A stretch of DNA of 64,000 nucleotides. Origin: Sphingobacteriales bacterium 44-15 (GTDB lineage Bacteria; Bacteroidota; Bacteroidia; Chitinophagales; Chitinophagaceae). The stretch is from contig MKWG01000045.1 in NCBI GenBank assembly GCA_001899685.1, positions 108,331-172,330 on the forward strand. The letters run 5' to 3'. Below the pieces are notes generated by a model, which worked only from the letters and a program-made list of their open reading frames with translations, did no database searches and had not been told where the DNA came from. Each line of letters begins with the position of its first letter. The first letter of the stretch is position 1. This document shows, one piece after another, positions 50,179 through 58,722 of this stretch. The translations under genes were made by a program, and so were the position numbers.

Positions 50179-50433
50179 GATGCAAAAAAGGTACCGCGGT
50201 GATGAAAAAATTTCAGTGCTTTTGCGAAGACACTTTCCTCGCGCTGAAAGGATCTGACAATGTAATACGGCACCCCTTGCCAGGGCAATCATTCAATTCA
50301 CAGGCGCTTTCGCGATACCTTGCTTCCGGCTTTGAGCCTCCAAAAGCATACCTTTATGATTACTTTTAAAAGTAAATACCCGCAGATGATATAAACGCCC
50401 GGATGGAGAACTGAAGGGAACAATAGTATCCAA

Positions 50434-50982
50434 ATGAAACCATCTCCCAAACATATTATCTATACCATCGGGCATTCTACTCACAGTATGGATGATTTCA
50501 TTGCAATGCTGCAATCCTTCGGCATCAGCGCTTTGGCTGATATCCGCCATTTTCCCGGCTCAGGAAAATATCCTCATTTTAATAAGGAAAACCTGTCTGT
50601 GGCATTAAAAGGGAATGGTATAAATTATGTCCACCTGGAAGATCTCGGCGGAAGAAGAAAAGTGCGCAAGGATTCAAAAAATACCCGCTGGCGCAATGAA
50701 TCTTTCCGCGGCTATGCAGACTATATGGAAACCGAAGCGTTTGAAAAAGGCATTGAAAAGCTTGAAGCCATCGCTTTGGAGCAACCGACAGCATACATGT
50801 GCTCTGAAGCAGTATGGTGGCGCTGCCACCGCTCTATGGTATCCGATTATTTAAAAGCAAAAGGATGGACGGTATGGCATATCATGGCTGTGGGTAAAGC
50901 AGAAGAGCATCCTTATACCTCTCCTGCACGCATCAGCCACAACCGGGTATATTATTATGATGAAAATTTGTTTGATCAATAA
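50434..50982 (+). CDS. DUF488 domain protein
   Basis: 182 residues. It shows the DUF488 motifs TIGHSTHSMDDFI, ADIRHFPGSGKYPHFNK and CSEAVWWRCHRSMVSDYL, with Cys and His residues conserved in the family. Function is not known. The 255-base gap after the radical SAM gene has no convincing gene. It is 11 bases upstream of the DUF2945 gene and probably in one transcript with it. Confidence 0.88.
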   Translation: MKPSPKHIIYTIGHSTHSMDDFIAMLQSFGISALADIRHFPGSGKYPHFNKENLSVALKGNGINYVHLEDLGGRRKVRKDSKNTRWRNESFRGYADYMETEAFEKGIEKLEAIALEQPTAYMCSEAVWWRCHRSMVSDYLKAKGWTVWHIMAVGKAEEHPYTSPARISHNRVYYYDENLFDQ

Positions 50983-50993
50983 AAAATCTGATC

Positions 50994-51203
50994 ATGGCAA
51001 CGAGGTTCAAAATAGGAGATAAGGTAAGCTGGAACTCTGAAGCGGGAAGGGTCTCTGGCACGATCATTAAAATACATACCCGGGACTTCAACTATAAAGG
51101 CTATACGCATCATGCTTCCGGGGACGACCCGCAGTATGAGATCAAAAGTGATAAATCCGACCATATTGCGGCCCACAAAGGATCGGCGCTTACCAGGAGA
51201 TGA
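50994..51203 (+). CDS. DUF2945 (TUDOR-like) small protein
   Basis: 69 residues: FKIGDKVSWNSEAGRVSGTI, then YEIKSDKSDHIAAHKGSAL. This is the complete DUF2945 domain, an SH3/Tudor-like barrel also called hypervirulence-associated protein domain in fungi. Its role in bacteria is unknown. The gene follows the DUF488 gene directly, a pairing that I have no information on elsewhere. Confidence 0.85.
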   Translation: MATRFKIGDKVSWNSEAGRVSGTIIKIHTRDFNYKGYTHHASGDDPQYEIKSDKSDHIAAHKGSALTRR

Positions 51204-51219
51204 AAGGCGCTTAACGCTA

Positions 51220-51300
51220 TGTGAAACGTCAGGTGTGAAACGTGAAATCTCACCTCTCACGTCAGACGTCTTACAATTGTTTACGCATCTCTTAACCTGA
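51220..51300. repeat. heptad palindromic repeat between DUF2945 and ricT
   Basis: ATGTGAAACGTCAGGTGTGA, AACGTGAA, then ATCTCACCTCTCACGTCAGACG. It separates two convergent genes and ends close to the ricT stop at 51304. Confidence 0.7.
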
Positions 51301-51303
51301 CAC

Positions 51304-52593
51304 CTATTTCCCTTTGTTCCTGTCGGGTCTGAAGTTTGGCCTCCCGGGATTTCCCTGCTGGGGTGGAGTGTTCCGCGGATTATTATTTTTAGAAATTTTG
51401 CTTTGCTGAGGTGAGGATGTTTTCTGATCCCGCTGCTCTCTTGGCGGCCTTTGGTCTTTTTGGTCTCTTCCCCTCTGATGCTTTTTCTTTTTGCTGTTTT
51501 TATCAAGGCTGCGGAGACTGATCTGCCCTACCACATCTACAAATTCAGGTTCCACTTCTTTAGGTTTGGAGCCGACGACTTCTTCTGTCTCCAATGTGTC
51601 AGGCCTTATGCCTTTGGCATTCATGGATTTAATGCTACGTACGGTGGCTATGGAGAGAGGATATTGCTTACTGCTTTCGGGCAGGGTATACCACATCAGG
51701 TTCCTGAAAATATCTTTCTTTATCAGCAGCGCATTCCCTTTCGTAGTTTCCAGCATGTCCGCATTATCGGGAAAGCCCTGTAAAGCATCCAGATAAGTAT
51801 CCAGTTCATAATTGAGGCAGCATTTAAGCCTGCCACACTGCCCGCTCAACTTTGTTTGATTGATGCTCAGGTTCTGGTACCGGGCTGCAATAGTGGTCAC
51901 ACTTTTAAAGCTGGTAAGCCAGGTGCTGCAGCACAATTCTCTCCCACAACTGCCAATCCCTCCTACTTTAGCCGCTTCCTGCCTTGCCCCGATCTGCTTC
52001 ATTTCCACCTTTACCCTGAACTCAGAGGCGTACGCCTTGATCAGCTCACGAAAATCCACTCGACCGTCTGCCGTGTAATAAAAGGTTGCTTTTCTGCCGT
52101 CTGCCTGGAATTCCACCTCGCAGAGCTTCATTTCAAGCCTTATTTGCCTTGCAATTGATCTTGCTCTGGTAAGCGCCTGTGGTTCCCGCGCCTTATTTTG
52201 TTTCAGGATCTCAATATCCCGGTCGCCGGATTTGCGTAACACCTTCTTCATATCCGGGTTATGCTCCTCTACGGCCTTCTTCTTCAATTGCAACCGCACA
52301 AGCTCTCCTGTCATGCTCACCTCTCCTACATCAAAGCCGCTTACTCCTTCCACGGTGATGAGATCTCCTTTTTCAAATATATGAACGGTGCCATTCCTGA
52401 AAAACTCCTTTCTGCTTCCTTTATTAAAGGAAACTTCAATGACCCTGCAGGCGCTTTCCGCATCAGATATAGGAAGATTAGTCAGCCAGTCGTATACGTT
52501 CATACGATTACAGCTGCCGGTTGAGCATCCTCCATTGCTTTTGCAACCATTTGGTTTACCTCCGGTTTGTGAACTGCAGCCACTGCAACTCAT
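51304..52593 (-). CDS. ricT: PSP1 domain / RicT-type iron-sulfur complex subunit
   Basis: 429 residues. The Cys-rich N-terminus (SCSGCSSQTGG, GCKSNGGCSTGSC) is followed by the PSP1 domain (about 90-300) with IGSCGRELCCSTW and the GQCGRLKCCLNYE cysteine cluster, as in YaaT/RicT proteins that bind iron-sulfur clusters in regulatory complexes. The C-terminal ~70 residues are basic and low-complexity (KKKHQRGRDQKDQRPP), perhaps RNA-binding. In Bacillus RicT affects RNA processing and phosphorelay; the role in Bacteroidota is not established. Confidence 0.9.
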   Translation of the reverse strand: MSCSGCSSQTGGKPNGCKSNGGCSTGSCNRMNVYDWLTNLPISDAESACRVIEVSFNKGSRKEFFRNGTVHIFEKGDLITVEGVSGFDVGEVSMTGELVRLQLKKKAVEEHNPDMKKVLRKSGDRDIEILKQNKAREPQALTRARSIARQIRLEMKLCEVEFQADGRKATFYYTADGRVDFRELIKAYASEFRVKVEMKQIGARQEAAKVGGIGSCGRELCCSTWLTSFKSVTTIAARYQNLSINQTKLSGQCGRLKCCLNYELDTYLDALQGFPDNADMLETTKGNALLIKKDIFRNLMWYTLPESSKQYPLSIATVRSIKSMNAKGIRPDTLETEEVVGSKPKEVEPEFVDVVGQISLRSLDKNSKKKKHQRGRDQKDQRPPREQRDQKTSSPQQSKISKNNNPRNTPPQQGNPGRPNFRPDRNKGK

Positions 52594-52888
52594 ATTTGAG
52601 CATTACATTAAATAGTTAATAAATAGTCCTGAAGAAGAGGGCAATTGTTATCAGTAGCGTAAAGACACACTATTATCCTGCAGAAATACCTGGGTAAGCA
52701 CTCAGGTAGTAATATCTATGAAACTGTTGTCCCTGTAAAACGGGGATACAGCCGGAATCAGAATAATCTATATTGAAATAAAAACACTTTTTCTTCAATA
52801 CTTCCCATGCTCCTCAAAACACAATAACAATATATATAGAATCCTTTTCAGGACAATTGCTTCCAAAAGTAATAAAATGTTACCAATT
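52594..52888. other. intergenic region between ricT and recO
   Basis: This AT-rich spacer has no open frame that looks coding and no repeat of the window's families. Nothing further is visible. Confidence 0.4.
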
Positions 52889-53623
52889 TTATGCTAAAAC
52901 TTCCTGCAGCACGGCAAGCGATCTCATTGCCCCGAAATCATGAATGTGCAGGCTGTAAAACTGTATAAGCGCCTCCAGGGTTTCCCTTCTCTCAAGCTTA
53001 TTCAATATCATTTCGGGAAGCTCAACAGGCTGCATAATTTTTAACAGGTGGGCAATAATAGATGCCACCCGGGCAGATGTGCATAAAGCATGAACCGGGG
53101 GAACTGCGGTAAAAGTACCCTCCCGGAGGTCCAGCAGGTCGGTAGGCGCTGTATGATTGTCCTGGATCTTTGATCCAAAAAAAGAAGTGAGATGTATGGC
53201 AAAGTATAGCGGAAAGTTGGCAACTATCTTATCGTCTGCCTTATCAAGGGTAATATAGGCATCTTCAATAAACTCATACAGATCGGCGTTGGACTCCGGC
53301 TGGCGCACTACCTTTTGCAGCAACTCCGTGATAAACAAAGCCACGGCATTTTTATATACGTTAAAAAAAACCTGGTTGTACAGGTAATGCCATTTCACTT
53401 CCTTTATACGCTGAAGATTTTTGAGCTCATTATGGTACACTTCCATATCAAGAATGGAAGCCGGCTGGAACAGGTTTCCTTTGGAGTTTGTCTTTCTCCC
53501 TGTCCTTACGCCATTCAAAATATATGACTGCAGCCCGAAAGCCTGGGTATAGCATGATACGATCACAGATGTTTCTCCATAAGGAACAGTACGCAATACA
53601 ATAGCTTTTGTGGAAAATACCAT
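52889..53623 (-). CDS. recO: DNA repair protein RecO
   Basis: 244 residues. The OB-fold N-domain begins FSTKAIVLRTVPYGETSVIV, typical of RecO, and LFQPASILDMEVY closes it; the helical C-domain (about 80-244) follows. The zinc-binding cysteines of some RecO proteins are absent, as in many Bacteroidota. RecO helps load RecA with RecR. It is preceded on the same strand by clpX after a heptad repeat. Confidence 0.92.
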   Translation of the reverse strand: MVFSTKAIVLRTVPYGETSVIVSCYTQAFGLQSYILNGVRTGRKTNSKGNLFQPASILDMEVYHNELKNLQRIKEVKWHYLYNQVFFNVYKNAVALFITELLQKVVRQPESNADLYEFIEDAYITLDKADDKIVANFPLYFAIHLTSFFGSKIQDNHTAPTDLLDLREGTFTAVPPVHALCTSARVASIIAHLLKIMQPVELPEMILNKLERRETLEALIQFYSLHIHDFGAMRSLAVLQEVLA

Positions 53624-53658
53624 ACTGGTGCTATGTCAACAATAATTTAGTATTTCTT

Positions 53659-53722
53659 TGTGAGAAGTGAGACGATAAACGTGAGCAGCTTACATTTATC
53701 GTCTCACTTCTCACGTTTGACA
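53659..53722. repeat. heptad palindrome with 20-bp perfect arms
   Basis: The left arm (53660-53679) GTGAGAAGTGAGACGATAAA is exactly complementary to 53695-53714, with a 15-base loop. It ends with CACGTTTGAC (53712-53721), the shared terminal 10-mer. It lies between clpX and recO. Confidence 0.85.
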
Positions 53723-53752
53723 TAACAGCCCGGAAAGACCTGTTAGAGACGC

Positions 53753-54985
53753 TTAAGCCACCTTTAAAAGGCTCATCCTGCTGTTGCTGAATTTATGCTG
53801 GGCGTAGTCCAGCGTGAGGTTGAATTCCTTCACTCCGGATGATGGCATTTCAAACATCGCATCGGTAAGAATGTTCTCACAAATGCTTCTCAGTCCTCTT
53901 GCACCCAGCTTGTATTCAAGCGCCTTATTCACCAGGAAGTCAAGAACTGTATCTTCCACTTTTAACTTTATCCCTTCCATTTCAAAAAGACGGGTATATT
54001 GCTTGATGAGCGCGTTCTTAGGCTCTGTGAGAATAGACCGCAGGGTTTCCGCATCCAGGGGGTCCAGGTGGGTAACCACAGGCAAACGCCCAAGCAATTC
54101 GGGGATCAACCCAAAAGATTTCAGATCCTGAGGATTGATGTATTGAAGCAGGTTCTTCTTCATCAGCTCCTGCTGGTCTTTATTCACATTGAAACCAATG
54201 GCATTGGTATTCACTCTCCTGGCAATGACTTTATCAATACCATCGAATGCGCCGCCACATATAAATAATATATTCTGGGTGTTTACTTTTACCAGCTTTT
54301 GTTCGGGATGCTTACGTCCGCCCTGGGGAGGCACCAGCACTTCCGTGCCTTCCAGTAATTTAAGGAGCCCCTGCTGCACACCTTCCCCGCTCACATCCCT
54401 GGTAATAGAAGGATTATCCCCTTTGCGGGCTATCTTATCGATCTCATCTATATATACTATACCTTTTTCTGCTGCCGCCACATCATAGTTACAAACCTGC
54501 AACAAGCGGGTAAGGATACTTTCCACATCTTCTCCCACATAACCGGATTCCGTAAAAACGGTAGCATCTACAATAGCAAACGGCACATTGAGCATCCGGG
54601 CGATAGTTTTGGCAAGAAGAGTTTTACCGGTCCCGGTTTCTCCTACCATCACAATATTGCTCTTGTCAATTTCCACCTCGTTCTCAGCAGTTTTTTGCTG
54701 CAGCCGCTTATAGTGATTATATACCGCAACCGCCAGCACTTTTTTTGCTTCGTCCTGCCCGATGACATACTCATCCATAAACTTCTTGATCTCAAGAGGC
54801 TTCTTAATGGTAAGCTTAAATTGGGGGTGAGAGGACTCATGTTTCAGAACAAGCTCCTGCTCTATGATATCCCGTGCGTGATCCACGCAATTTTCGCATA
54901 TATGCCCTTCCTGCCCCGCAATTAATATTTTAACTTCATCCCTGCTCCTTCCGCAAAAAGAACAATGTAATATTGATTTAGCCAT
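53753..54985 (-). CDS. clpX: ATP-dependent Clp protease ATP-binding subunit ClpX
   Basis: 410 residues. The N-terminal zinc-binding domain has [11 protein letters not shown] and [10 protein letters not shown]. The AAA+ core has Walker [16 protein letters not shown], Walker [14 protein letters not shown], sensor [13 protein letters not shown], and the C-terminal ARGLRSICE. ClpX unfolds substrates and feeds them to ClpP. It is the third gene after two clpP genes and tig on the same strand, which forms the usual tig-clpP-clpX set. Confidence 0.97.
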   Translation of the reverse strand: MAKSILHCSFCGRSRDEVKILIAGQEGHICENCVDHARDIIEQELVLKHESSHPQFKLTIKKPLEIKKFMDEYVIGQDEAKKVLAVAVYNHYKRLQQKTAENEVEIDKSNIVMVGETGTGKTLLAKTIARMLNVPFAIVDATVFTESGYVGEDVESILTRLLQVCNYDVAAAEKGIVYIDEIDKIARKGDNPSITRDVSGEGVQQGLLKLLEGTEVLVPPQGGRKHPEQKLVKVNTQNILFICGGAFDGIDKVIARRVNTNAIGFNVNKDQQELMKKNLLQYINPQDLKSFGLIPELLGRLPVVTHLDPLDAETLRSILTEPKNALIKQYTRLFEMEGIKLKVEDTVLDFLVNKALEYKLGARGLRSICENILTDAMFEMPSSGVKEFNLTLDYAQHKFSNSRMSLLKVA

Positions 54986-55144
54986 TCCTGTTTAATAAAT
55001 TAATGTGCAAAAAAACTTCAGGCTTACAAAGGATAGGAATTATTGCGGCGTTTTTGATAGCGATAAGTGCAGACTGCAAAAATCCGAAACTTTTTTGTAA
55101 AAATCCAGTTTAAAAGGCATACATATATCAATTTCTGCTGCATG

Positions 55145-55171
55145 AAAAAGCCGCTTACAGGTAAGCGGCTT
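55145..55171 (-). terminator. rho-independent terminator after clpP2
   Basis: The 11-base arms 55148-55158 and 55161-55171 (AAGCCGCTTAC/GTAAGCGGCTT) form a stem on the minus strand followed by a T run. It lies 26 bases beyond the clpP2 stop and before clpX, so clpX probably has its own promoter or limited read-through. Confidence 0.75.
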
Positions 55172-55196
55172 GCCAAAACGCTTAATTTTTTAACAT

Positions 55197-55829
55197 TTAC
55201 AGCTTTTCAATCACCTTATCTACAATGCCGTATGCCACTGACTCCTTAGCGTCCATCCAGTGATCGCGGTCAAAATCTTTCAAAATTTTTTCCACCGGCT
55301 GACCGCAATTGTCCGCCAGGATCTTTGCGCTCATATCTTTCACTTTTGTTATTTGTTCTGCCATGATTTCCAGGTCAGCAGAGGTTCCCTGCCCTCCTCC
55401 GCTTGGCTGATGGATCATCACTTCCCCGTGCGGGAAAATATACCTCTTCCCCTTCTTTCCCCCGCTCAGCAGCAGGGAGCCCATAGAAGCCGCCATGCCC
55501 ATACATACCGTTGCCACAGGCGACTTTATCATTTGCATAGTATCATACACTACCATGCCGCTGGTTACTATGCCTCCGGGGCTGTTAATATAAAAAGTGA
55601 TCTCTTTACCGGGGTCAATTGCGTCAAGATAAAGCAGCCTGCTGGTTATATCCTTCGCGCTTTTATCATCCACAGCACCCCACAGAAATACTTTTCTTTG
55701 TTCTATGAATTTTTTGTCAAACTGCCATCCACTCATCATTTTCTCCATAGAGGGCATTTCCGGCGTTTCAGGGTTTTCTTCATCGTCCAGGATAAAAGAA
55801 AGTCTTTTGCTGTTTATATACATAATCAA
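55197..55829 (-). CDS. clpP: ATP-dependent Clp protease proteolytic subunit ClpP (second copy)
   Basis: 210 residues. The catalytic Ser is in [11 protein letters not shown], His in [12 protein letters not shown], and Asp in [11 protein letters not shown], so it should be active. The N-terminus carries an unusual acidic stretch ([16 protein letters not shown]). It is clearly different from the first copy at 55858 ([12 protein letters not shown] against YAGMGVYDTMQY) and therefore a paralogue, not a recent duplicate. The two could form a mixed barrel with ClpX. Confidence 0.94.
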   Translation of the reverse strand: MIMYINSKRLSFILDDEENPETPEMPSMEKMMSGWQFDKKFIEQRKVFLWGAVDDKSAKDITSRLLYLDAIDPGKEITFYINSPGGIVTSGMVVYDTMQMIKSPVATVCMGMAASMGSLLLSGGKKGKRYIFPHGEVMIHQPSGGGQGTSADLEIMAEQITKVKDMSAKILADNCGQPVEKILKDFDRDHWMDAKESVAYGIVDKVIEKL

Positions 55830-55857
55830 TTTTTGTTTTTATGTTAAAGCCAGGCTG

Positions 55858-56550
55858 TTATTTATCTTTTTGTTTTTTAGGGTTGATCAGCAGCACTTCA
55901 TCTACCAGACCATATTCTTTCGCTTCCGTAGCAGTCATCCAGTAATCCCTGTCAAAATCTTTTTCAATTCTGCCAACATCCTGGCCACAGTGGTAGGATA
56001 CCACTTCGTATAATTCCTTTTTAAGCTTTTTTACTTCGTTTACCGTGATCAGTACATCGCTGGCCTGGCCGCCGGCGCCTGCACTGGGCTGGTGCATCAT
56101 GATACGGGAATGCTTCAGCGCTGTGCGTTTGCCCTTTGCACCAGCACACATCAGCACGGCTCCCATGCTGGCAGCCATCCCGGTACAAATAGTGGCAATA
56201 TCAGGATTAATATATTGCATGGTGTCGTATACGCCCATCCCGGCATATACAGAACCTCCCGGGCTGTTGATATACATCTGTATATCCCGCGTGCGGTCGG
56301 TACTTTCGAGGAATAATAGCTGGGCAGTAACAATATTGCCCACTTCTTCTGATATGGGATAACCAAGGAAGATGATGCGGTCCATCATTAAGCGGCTGTA
56401 GACATCCATTACCGCAATATTCATAGGACGCTCCTCGATAATATTGGGAGTTAAATTGGTAACCGAGTGTTTTGTATAGCTATCTAATGTATTGCTGGAA
56501 ATGCCCTTATGCTTCACAGCATATTTTTCGAATTCTTTTCCAATATTCAT
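55858..56550 (-). CDS. clpP: ATP-dependent Clp protease proteolytic subunit ClpP (first copy)
   Basis: 230 residues, with active-site Ser in GMAASMGAVLM, His in MMHQPSAGAGG and Asp in KDFDRDYWMTA. The N-terminal 30 residues (FEKYAVKHKGISSNTLDSYT) are longer than E. coli ClpP and may be a propeptide or an axial loop extension. It follows tig on the same strand and precedes the second clpP with 28 bases between. Confidence 0.95.
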   Translation of the reverse strand: MNIGKEFEKYAVKHKGISSNTLDSYTKHSVTNLTPNIIEERPMNIAVMDVYSRLMMDRIIFLGYPISEEVGNIVTAQLLFLESTDRTRDIQMYINSPGGSVYAGMGVYDTMQYINPDIATICTGMAASMGAVLMCAGAKGKRTALKHSRIMMHQPSAGAGGQASDVLITVNEVKKLKKELYEVVSYHCGQDVGRIEKDFDRDYWMTATEAKEYGLVDEVLLINPKKQKDK

Positions 56551-56700
56551 GATTTCGGTTCTGTTTTAGAATGAGCAATTTATGGCTTTTATAGACCCAA
56601 ATATCATGCGAAACAAAAAAAGCGACAAAATGCCATGCTCCTAACTGCAATGACTTTCTGCAAACAGTGCTAAGCCGGGCAAAGGATGCCTGAGCGTTAT

Positions 56701-56770
56701 CGTGAGAAGTGAGAAGATAAAGGTGAACGTCTTGCATCTCACGTCTCACGTTTCACATCTCACGTTTGAC
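56701..56770. repeat. heptad palindromic repeat between tig and clpP1
   Basis: CGTGAGA AGTGAGA AGATAAA GGTGAACGT, then CATCTCACGTCTCACGTTTCACATCTCACGTTTGAC-like sequence. It ends in CACGTTTGAC (56761-56770), the terminal 10-mer. Confidence 0.75.
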
Positions 56771-56790
56771 AAGGTATATCCCTACGCAAT

Positions 56791-56818
56791 AAAAATCCAC
56801 AGGGTTTGTCCTGTGGAT
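56791..56818 (-). terminator. rho-independent terminator after tig
   Basis: On the minus strand ATCCACAGG and CCTGTGGAT (56795-56803, 56810-56818) form a stem with a six-base loop, followed by TTTTTATTG. It lies 39 bases beyond the tig stop. Confidence 0.8.
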
Positions 56819-56856
56819 CCGGAAAAAATATCATATCTCAACTGTTGCCCGGCCGC

Positions 56857-58245
56857 TTAGTGCGTATGATGGGCATGTTCTGACTGGAGCTTCTGAAATT
56901 CTTCTACAGTGATAGGCTTTTCTGCAGGCGTAACCTGGCTTTCTGCTTTTTCAAATACCTTCCGGGAAAGTACTTTACGGTAAGCGCTTTCTACCTGCTG
57001 CTTATCCCTGGTAAGACGGTCAATATAGCTGTCGAGCCACGACATATCCCCGCCCTGCAACCCGGATGCGCCAAAATACCCCAGCACTTCCTGTGCAATA
57101 TGATCTTTTATTTCATCTGGCGTAACATCTATCTGGTTGTCTTTGACAATCTTGTCGGAGATCAGCGTCCACTTCAACTGGTTTTTAAATACAGGAAACT
57201 CCTCTTCTATCTGTTCCGGTGTTTTGGGGCTCTCGCCATTGCCGCTTTCCAGCCATTTTTTCAGGAAGCTTTCAGGAAATTCAATAGTTGTATTATCAAG
57301 CAGGGCGTGGTACAATTCATGATGGAGATAATTCCGGGTTTGACCTTCCCATGCTGTTGCAATCTCAGATTTTATCTCTTTTCTGAAATCTTCTTCAGAA
57401 GTAATGTTTTCTTTATTGGGGTAAACTTCTTTATAGAATTCTTCGGAGAGCTCTCTCTTTTCAACCAGCCCGATTTTGAGAATTGTCATTTTGAAATACT
57501 TATCCAGCGCTTCCGGGTTATCTTTATCCAACCCGAGGTCACTGATAAGCCAGTCTCTTTCTTTATCATCAAAAGCCGATTTCAACTGCAGTATAACAGT
57601 ATCATCTTTTTGCTTACCCGATAATTTTTGCTTAAAATCCGCATTAAAATATTTCAGCAGCAGAGAATTGTCTTTAACTATACCATTTTCGATAAGGTTT
57701 CCTTCTGCATCACATTCTTCAAATTTTACGTTCAGCACGTCTTCGTCTGTGGCAATGGTTTCAGGCTCGGTCATCTTGCCATACCTTTGCTTTAAACGAT
57801 CAATCTCTTCGTCAATCATTTTATCGTCTACTTCAATAGTATACCTGGTAATATGGGATGCATTGAGGTCAGGAAGCTCGAAGCCGGGCTTTAACCCTAC
57901 TTCGAAATGGAATGAGTAGGCGCCCGGGTTGTTCATATCCATGTTGCCTGCATCATTGTCGCTTCCGGGTAAAGGCTGGGCAAAAATGTCAAGCTTTTCC
58001 TGGTCGAGATAGTCCATCAGGCCCTTTTCGATGCTTTTCAGTACTTCTTCGGTATATACTGCCGGCCCGTGCATTTTTTTGATTACGCCTGCAGGCACCA
58101 TCCCCTTCCGAAAGCCGGGAATAGTGGCGGCTTTGGCATATTTCTTTAAAGCCTTTTCAAAAGGCGGAAAGTAATCCTCTTTATCCACCGTAACCGTTAT
58201 CTTATCATTAAGCGGTCCGATATTCTCTCTGGTAACCGTTGCCAT
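56857..58245 (-). CDS. tig: trigger factor
   Basis: 462 residues. The ribosome-binding domain includes GFRKGMVPAGVIKKM (the GFRxGxxP motif). The FKBP-like domain is degenerate in Bacteroidota and the middle contains KFEECDAEGNLIENG. The C-terminal arm domain (about 250-430) and an acidic, His-rich tail (HAHHTH) follow. It is a ribosome-bound chaperone and heads the set tig-clpP-clpP-clpX, although a terminator and a repeat lie after it. Confidence 0.93.
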   Translation of the reverse strand: MATVTRENIGPLNDKITVTVDKEDYFPPFEKALKKYAKAATIPGFRKGMVPAGVIKKMHGPAVYTEEVLKSIEKGLMDYLDQEKLDIFAQPLPGSDNDAGNMDMNNPGAYSFHFEVGLKPGFELPDLNASHITRYTIEVDDKMIDEEIDRLKQRYGKMTEPETIATDEDVLNVKFEECDAEGNLIENGIVKDNSLLLKYFNADFKQKLSGKQKDDTVILQLKSAFDDKERDWLISDLGLDKDNPEALDKYFKMTILKIGLVEKRELSEEFYKEVYPNKENITSEEDFRKEIKSEIATAWEGQTRNYLHHELYHALLDNTTIEFPESFLKKWLESGNGESPKTPEQIEEEFPVFKNQLKWTLISDKIVKDNQIDVTPDEIKDHIAQEVLGYFGASGLQGGDMSWLDSYIDRLTRDKQQVESAYRKVLSRKVFEKAESQVTPAEKPITVEEFQKLQSEHAHHTH

Positions 58246-58330
58246 ATATTTTTTGTATATTATTTTATTAAAAAATCAGAATAAGCCTGATATCAACAGG
58301 CATTTATTTTTTTGCAGTTTATAGGGAGCG

Positions 58331-58338
58331 CAAAAGTA
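58331..58338 (-). promoter_or_regulatory. possible -7 box TACTTTTG upstream of tig
   Basis: On the minus strand TACTTTTG fits TAnnTTTG, about 86 bases before the tig ATG. The second box is not at the usual distance. Confidence 0.3.
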
Positions 58339-58637
58339 ATGTTTTTGCTGCTTTTATAATCTTTTTGCAAACCCATCAATTGTTTATTTGTGAGAGCACG
58401 CCTTAAAGCCAGAACTGATGTTTTAATTTATACAACTTCAGCTTTCTATATTATTTATGATAATTAAACGTTTGTTTCTTGAATGTGTACCAGGAGGAGA
58501 TTAAATTTGCGCTTTATTTCAATATATTAAACATCAGATCATATTGAATTACAATGTTTTAATGTAGCATTTAGCAATATTGAAAACACGAAAGAAGCAC
58601 AGCGAAATTAAAATACATTGTAAATTATTCTCAAGTA

Positions 58638-58668
58638 TTATTTTTTCAGTGGTCCACTGAAAAAATAA
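58638..58668. promoter_or_regulatory. 31-base dyad upstream of the polysaccharide operon
   Basis: TTATTTTTTCAGTGG (58638-58652), a single T, and CCACTGAAAAAATAA (58654-58668) are exact inverted copies. It lies 54 bases before the TTG start of the flippase gene. The run after the stem is A, not T, so it is not a terminator; it could be an operator. Confidence 0.5.
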
Positions 58669-58722
58669 CATTAGAGTGTAAGAAAATGTGGCTAAGGCAT
58701 AAAATACTTACTTGTTAATACT

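Larger units (their letters stand above)
58246..58722. other. AT-rich intergenic region upstream of the polysaccharide cluster
   Basis: This 477-base region has no convincing gene. It contains the tig promoter box (58331-58338) and a 31-base dyad (58638-58668), and marks the change to lower GC content. Confidence 0.5.

Noticed and set aside
50175-50369. Small ORF of 64 codons after the radical SAM gene
   Set aside because: No recognisable motif, poor start context overlapping the previous stop, and no support from neighbouring genes.
2116-56770. The regular repeats could be a CRISPR array or scattered spacers
   Set aside because: They are palindromic heptads in separate intergenic places, without constant repeat-spacer spacing, and no cas genes are present.
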